A stretch of 64,000 bases of DNA. It comes from Flavobacterium hydrocarbonoxydans. Lineage in GTDB: Bacteria; Bacteroidota; Bacteroidia; Flavobacteriales; Flavobacteriaceae. Position 1 is the stretch's first letter; every line of letters starts with the position of its first letter. This document shows, one piece after another, positions 59,800 to 64,000 of the stretch. A program made the translations under genes and the position numbers. The notes below the pieces were generated by a model that did not search any database, was not told where the DNA came from, and saw nothing but the letters and a program-made list of their open reading frames with translations. Location of the stretch: contig NZ_WSTB01000012.1 in the NCBI RefSeq assembly GCF_009789235.1, positions 62,001 to 126,000 of the forward strand, given 5' to 3'.

Positions 59800-60615
59800 T
59801 TATTTAAACGTTACACCATATTTAGCAGCTTCTGCTTTTGCTTGCGGAATCAAAGCTTTTAAATTAGCAATACGTGTAGCATCTGAAGGGTGAGTACTTA
59901 AAAATTCAGAAGGAGCACCTCCTCCACTTGCTTTCGACATTCTGGACCAAAAAGCTACAGCAGTATCAGGATTGTATCCTGCCAAAGCCATCAGTATCAA
60001 TCCTATTTTATCAGCTTCACTTTCATTGGCTCTGCTAAAAGGCAACATCCCTCCTACTTCGGTTCCAAGTCCATAAGCCTGAGCAAAAATAGCTCTCGTT
60101 GACTCCGATTTACTACTTGTTGCTGCATCTAAAACCGAACCTCCTATTTGTTGCAACTGAGCAGCACTCATACGTTGTTGTCCGTGATTGGCCAATGCGT
60201 GTGCTACTTCATGTCCCATAACTGTTGCAATTCCTGCATCATCTTGACAAACTGGCAGAATTCCGGTATAGAAAACAATTTTACCTCCAGGCATACACCA
60301 GGCGTTAAGTTCTTTACTATCAATTAGTTTGTACTCCCATTGATAATTTTTTAGGTAATCTTTATAACCATTTGCATTTAGCCAGCGCTCTGCTGCTCCT
60401 TTAATTTTAACACCTACATTTTCAACTCTTTTGGCATCTGCAGTTCCTGTCACCACCTTGTTTTCTGATAAAAACTTATCATATTGTTGAAAAGATGCAG
60501 GAAGTATCTCGCTGTCCGGAACCAGGGCTAAGGTACTTTTTCCCGAAAAAGGATTTGTAGCACAGGCCCCAACTAAAATTGCTATAAAAGCAACTGAAAA
60601 TAAATATTTTTTCAT
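59800..60615 (-). CDS. M48 metalloprotease lipoprotein
   Basis: A 271-residue lipoprotein (lipobox ILVGAC, Cys18) of the Ste24/YcaL/BepA-related M48 group. The zinc motif is HEVAH (135-139) in TVMGHEVAHALANHGQQRMS, and the second zinc ligand Glu is in ANESEADKIGLILMALAGYN. It is a periplasmic, membrane-attached protease expected to degrade misassembled outer-membrane or lipoprotein clients. Length matches the short M48 class without TPR. Confidence 0.92.
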   Translation of the reverse strand: MKKYLFSVAFIAILVGACATNPFSGKSTLALVPDSEILPASFQQYDKFLSENKVVTGTADAKRVENVGVKIKGAAERWLNANGYKDYLKNYQWEYKLIDSKELNAWCMPGGKIVFYTGILPVCQDDAGIATVMGHEVAHALANHGQQRMSAAQLQQIGGSVLDAATSSKSESTRAIFAQAYGLGTEVGGMLPFSRANESEADKIGLILMALAGYNPDTAVAFWSRMSKASGGGAPSEFLSTHPSDATRIANLKALIPQAKAEAAKYGVTFK

Positions 60616-60700
60616 GATGTAAAATTTTTAACACATACAAAAATACAATTATTATATCTCTTCATTTTACATAATTTTCAAAAAACATATCAGAATTTAC

Positions 60701-63100
60701 TTATTCACCAATAATATGAAGCTCTGTAAATTCTTTATCAATAGTCAAAGTGTGATTAGATTCAAAACTGAATTTATCAAAAACAATGATCTCGTTATCA
60801 ATTTCTATTTCTTTTACTTTGAATGGAAGTCCAATTAAGTTGATTTTATATTTGCTATACGGGGTTTCGTATTTTCCTTCTTTATGAAGCTGAACAATCA
60901 GTTCGTTTTCTTTACCGATTAATCGAAACGAAAGAAAACTATATCTTCCCTTTTTATAATCGTAGCCATCCTGAGCATCTTCATACACAACTGATTTTTC
61001 TTTACCATTTTTATAATACAAATCTAGTGTAAGTTCGTCAAATTCAAGCTCTCCTACATATTGTTGTACAGGGTATTTAGGGATAATTGCACCTGCTTTC
61101 ACAAAGACTGGAATTTCATCAAACTTAGTGTCAATCCATACTTCCCTTCCTCCTACAGCCAATTCGTTTGTCCAATAGTTATACCACTCACCTCTAGGAA
61201 TATACATTCTCCTACCTAAAGAATTAGGCTCAAGAATCGGGCATACTAAAATTTGGTTTCCAAAGATAAATTCATCATTGCGATAGTGCGTTTGAAGATC
61301 GTCCTGATCAAAATATACCAATGGTTTTAACATCGGAATTCCCTCTTCGATGTATTGCCAAAACATGGTATATAAATAAGGTAATAACTGGTATCTTAAA
61401 TTGACAAATTTTCGGGTTATGTTGATTACATCCTCGTCAAAAGCCCAAGGTTCCTGTTCGCCATGATGTCCGGAAGAGTGTGTTCTGCAAAAGGGATGAA
61501 AAACCCCTAGCTGAATCCATCGCGCATATAATTCTCCTGTAGGCTGTTCGGCAAAACCACCAATATCAGAGCCAGTAAATCCCATTCCTGAGATGCACAT
61601 ACGCTGTACCTGAATGTTGGCTACCCATAAATGTTCCCAGGTTGCGACATTATCTCCTGTCCAGGACGAAGTATAACGTTGTGCGCCAGAATAAGCCGAA
61701 CGCGTTATTACGAAAGGTCGCTTAGGATAGGCAAAACGTTTTACACCATGATAAGTCGCTCTTGCCATTTGCGTACCATAAATATTATGTGCTTTACGGT
61801 GACTACAAGGATTTCCGTCATAAACGTGGCGAACATCCATTGGAAATGTTTTATTTGGAACCTCCATAACGGCCGGTTCGTTCATATCATTCCAAACACC
61901 TTTTACGCCTATCTCTGAAACTAATTCTTTAAATAAACCAGCCCACCATTCTCTTACTACTGGATTTGTATAATCCGGAAAATTACATTCTCCAGGCCAA
62001 ACTTTTCCTTTCATGTATGGACCATCAGCTCTTTTGCAGAAATAATCTTTTTCTAAAGCTTCTTTATAAACCCAATAATCTTTATCAATTTTGATTCCCG
62101 GATCAATGATTACAATCGTTTTAAAACCATCTTCGGCTAATTCTGCCACCATTCTTTTAGGATCTGGAAAATATTCTTTGTTCCAGGTAAAACATCGAAA
62201 TCCTTCCATATAATCGATATCCAGATAAATAGCGTCACACGGAATTTGTAATTCTCTAAATTTTGCAGCTATATCTTTTACTTTTGATTCCGGATAATAA
62301 CTCCATTTACATTGGTGATATCCCAATACCCAAAGTGGCGGCAATTCAGGTTTACCAGTCAAATCGGTATAAGTTGTCACCACATCCTGCATTTGAGGGC
62401 CGTAAATGAAATAATAATTCATTTCGCCTCCTTCTGCCCAAAAACTGGTTACGCTTCTTCTTTCATGACAAAAATCAAAAAACGTTCTAAAAGTATTATC
62501 AAAGAATATTCCGTAAGATTGCTTGTTTTGCAAACCAATATAAAACGGTACTACTTTATATAAGGGCTCTTGATCTTTACTAAAAGCATACTGATCGGTT
62601 GCAAAATTTTCTAATCTTTTTCCTTTTAAGTTAAGCTGAGTAGCTTTGTCACCAAGACCGTAAAAACATTCACCATCTTTTGATGATTTACTCATTTTTA
62701 CAATGTTTCCACCATATTCGTAGCTTTCTTCCCAATGAAAACCCAGTTCATCTTCGACGATAACATTATCATTCAAATCTAAAATAGAAGTTCTTAAATC
62801 TACTTTCTGAATTTTGCATTTTACCTTACTGGTACGGATTTGGTAATAATTTAGTTCTTCTGTTACTTCTAAAAAATTGTAACCGTGCAATTGTGTTTTA
62901 TCAATGGCATACGAAAAATCATTACTAAAATATCCTTTTGTTGTAAAACGAAAGCGTATCAAACTGTCTCTAAGAACGGTCACCTTCAGTATAACTTTAT
63001 TGTCAGTATGAAATAAGACAGAATCTCCTTCATGCTCAAACGACACTATTTTTGATGGGTATAAATCCCCTTTATATTCTAATTCAGTATTTGTAATCAT
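60701..63100 (-). CDS. Glycoside hydrolase family 31 alpha-glucosidase
   Basis: A 799-residue GH31 enzyme from ATG 63100 (an upstream TTG at 63124 is rejected). The N-terminal beta domain is followed by the (beta/alpha)8 catalytic barrel with PPLWVLGYHQCKWSYYPESK, the nucleophile Asp in GVWNDMNEPAVME (about 404), and the acid/base Asp in SWTGDNVATWEHL (about 480). RTHSSGHHGEQEPWAFDEDV and the C-terminal beta domain follow. No signal peptide is seen, so it is likely cytoplasmic. It probably cleaves maltose or maltooligosaccharides and adjoins glgB, suggesting a glycogen or maltodextrin operon. Confidence 0.93.
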   Translation of the reverse strand: MITNTELEYKGDLYPSKIVSFEHEGDSVLFHTDNKVILKVTVLRDSLIRFRFTTKGYFSNDFSYAIDKTQLHGYNFLEVTEELNYYQIRTSKVKCKIQKVDLRTSILDLNDNVIVEDELGFHWEESYEYGGNIVKMSKSSKDGECFYGLGDKATQLNLKGKRLENFATDQYAFSKDQEPLYKVVPFYIGLQNKQSYGIFFDNTFRTFFDFCHERRSVTSFWAEGGEMNYYFIYGPQMQDVVTTYTDLTGKPELPPLWVLGYHQCKWSYYPESKVKDIAAKFRELQIPCDAIYLDIDYMEGFRCFTWNKEYFPDPKRMVAELAEDGFKTIVIIDPGIKIDKDYWVYKEALEKDYFCKRADGPYMKGKVWPGECNFPDYTNPVVREWWAGLFKELVSEIGVKGVWNDMNEPAVMEVPNKTFPMDVRHVYDGNPCSHRKAHNIYGTQMARATYHGVKRFAYPKRPFVITRSAYSGAQRYTSSWTGDNVATWEHLWVANIQVQRMCISGMGFTGSDIGGFAEQPTGELYARWIQLGVFHPFCRTHSSGHHGEQEPWAFDEDVINITRKFVNLRYQLLPYLYTMFWQYIEEGIPMLKPLVYFDQDDLQTHYRNDEFIFGNQILVCPILEPNSLGRRMYIPRGEWYNYWTNELAVGGREVWIDTKFDEIPVFVKAGAIIPKYPVQQYVGELEFDELTLDLYYKNGKEKSVVYEDAQDGYDYKKGRYSFLSFRLIGKENELIVQLHKEGKYETPYSKYKINLIGLPFKVKEIEIDNEIIVFDKFSFESNHTLTIDKEFTELHIIGE

Positions 63101-63297
63101 AATTAAATAATTTAATTTCAACAACTTAATTGTATTTCAAACGTACAAAAAATACCAGTGTAGCCCTAAAAATAATAGGGTTTTTAACGAAAACGATATT
63201 TCTGATTGAATGATAATTTTTGCACTTCGAAATCGAAAATTATGCAATTTAGAAAGCTCAAAATTGCAAAATGACAGCAAAAAAAATAAACGTTTTT

Positions 63298-64000
63298 TTA
63301 TGCAATTGAATAAACTGTTACACTCAATGGTGGTAAAGTCAATTCTATCGAATAATCTCTTCCGTCATACGGAGAAGAATCTACTTTTAAAGTTCCTGAA
63401 TTTGTAATTCCACTTCCTCCATATAGGCTGGAATCGGTATTAAAAATTTCTTTTAATTTTCCTTTTTTCGGAATTCCAATACGGTAATTTTCTCTTACAA
63501 CAGGTGTAAAATTACAAACTACCACTAAGTTTTCCTTTTCATCATTTCCCTTTCGAATGTAAGACAAGACTGCATTTTGATGGTCTGAATAATTTATCCA
63601 TTCAAATCCTTCCCCTGAAAATTGCTTTTCATACAAGGCAGGATTGTTTTTATACAATTGGTTCAGATCTGTTATAGTTTGTTTAATTCCTTTATGATAG
63701 TCATACTGTAACAAGTGCCAATCCAGACTTTTTTCAAAATTCCATTCGTCACTTTGTCCAAATTCAGATCCCATAAATAAAAGTTTTGTTCCAGGATGCG
63801 TAAACATATAACCGTATAATAATCTGAGATTAGCGAATTTTTGCCATTCATCACCCGTCATCTTATTGGCAATTGATTGTTTTCCATAGACTACTTCATC
63901 ATGCGAAAACGGTAACATAAAGTTTTCTGTAAAAGCGTACGTCATCGAAAAAGTCAAATCGTTCTGATGGTATTTTCTATAAATCGAATCTTTTTGAAAG
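63298..64000 (-). CDS. glgB: 1,4-alpha-glucan branching enzyme, C-terminal part, cut by window
   Basis: The frame runs off the right edge. It holds the end of the GH13 barrel and the C-terminal beta domain: KYHQNDLTFSMTYAF, LPFSHDEVVYGKQSI (barrel end), MGSEFGQSDEWNFEKSLDWH and the tail WINYSDHQNAVLSYIRKG, then NLVVVCNFTPV. These match GlgB. About two thirds of the enzyme is outside. It transfers alpha-1,4 segments to 1,6 branches in glycogen. It is the gene upstream of GH31 on the same strand. Confidence 0.92.
   Translation of the reverse strand, partial: FQKDSIYRKYHQNDLTFSMTYAFTENFMLPFSHDEVVYGKQSIANKMTGDEWQKFANLRLLYGYMFTHPGTKLLFMGSEFGQSDEWNFEKSLDWHLLQYDYHKGIKQTITDLNQLYKNNPALYEKQFSGEGFEWINYSDHQNAVLSYIRKGNDEKENLVVVCNFTPVVRENYRIGIPKKGKLKEIFNTDSSLYGGSGITNSGTLKVDSSPYDGRDYSIELTLPPLSVTVYSIA

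Overview
The window is AT-rich and closely packed. It looks like part of the chromosome of a Flavobacterium-like member of the Bacteroidota. The main reasons are a PorQ-type type IX secretion gene, a TonB receptor with a carboxypeptidase-like regulatory domain, M56/BlaI signalling genes, DUF2807 and DUF3667 proteins, A-rich leaders, and several sites matching the Bacteroidota -7 promoter element TAnnTTTG. I saw no rRNA, tRNA, CRISPR array, intact insertion sequence or prophage. Both ends cut genes: an MsbA-like ABC exporter on the left and a glycogen branching enzyme on the right.

Layout. 0-7.3 kb: the ABC exporter, then a minus-strand block of small stress-type genes (DUF5661-like, DUF1328, topoisomerase IB, a Rho_N-like protein), an abutting pair of GRDP-like and Cys/Gly-tailed genes, and a 25-unit array of 21-bp palindromic repeats. 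7.6-9.8 kb: a secreted glutathione peroxidase, then 1.3 kb of tandem nested inverted repeats and a MITE-like element. 9.9-16.4 kb: a DUF4331 gene split in two, a TPR lipoprotein and a TonB receptor, facing an ECF sigma/anti-sigma pair. 16.4-20.3 kb: DoxX, DUF3667 and an arsenic operon (arsR, DUF6428, arsC-like, ACR3) with two matching operator-like palindromes. 20.4-26.3 kb: a chemoreceptor-like sensor domain, DUF2911, a HAD phosphatase, tcdA, tatD-like, DUF1684 and an MFS gene. 26.4-32 kb: a second 21-bp array (17 units), then a carboxypeptidase-like protein gene, M56, blaI-like and M56 genes, with operator-like dyads over the promoter. 32-41 kb: a small conserved gene, an EamA exporter, an S66 peptidase, tandem ExbD genes without ExbB, rpsA, a lipoprotein, and a TPR/beta-propeller gene broken by an in-frame stop. 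41-45.4 kb: two tandem stefin-like cystatins, a LytTR response regulator, a TPR histidine kinase and an unknown protein. 45.7-55 kb: membrane proteins, a nucleoside-permease-like MFS gene, cmk, an L,D-transpeptidase-like gene, porQ and lon. 55.3-58.2 kb: an ECF sigma, an anti-sigma-like protein and two beta-rich DUF4097/DUF2807 proteins. 58.3-64 kb: a UMF1-type MFS gene, an M48 lipoprotein protease, a GH31 alpha-glucosidase and glgB.

How the parts fit. Two envelope-sensing ECF modules and one BlaI/M56 module each control cell-surface proteins of unknown role. The arsenic genes form a standard detoxification operon. The cystatins beside a LytTR two-component system are the most unusual coding content. 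Intergenic DNA is rich in dispersed palindromic families, several present in two or three copies. The two in-phase 21-bp arrays are the strongest non-coding signal: their unit length equals two turns of B-DNA and their dyad symmetry is kept by paired substitutions.
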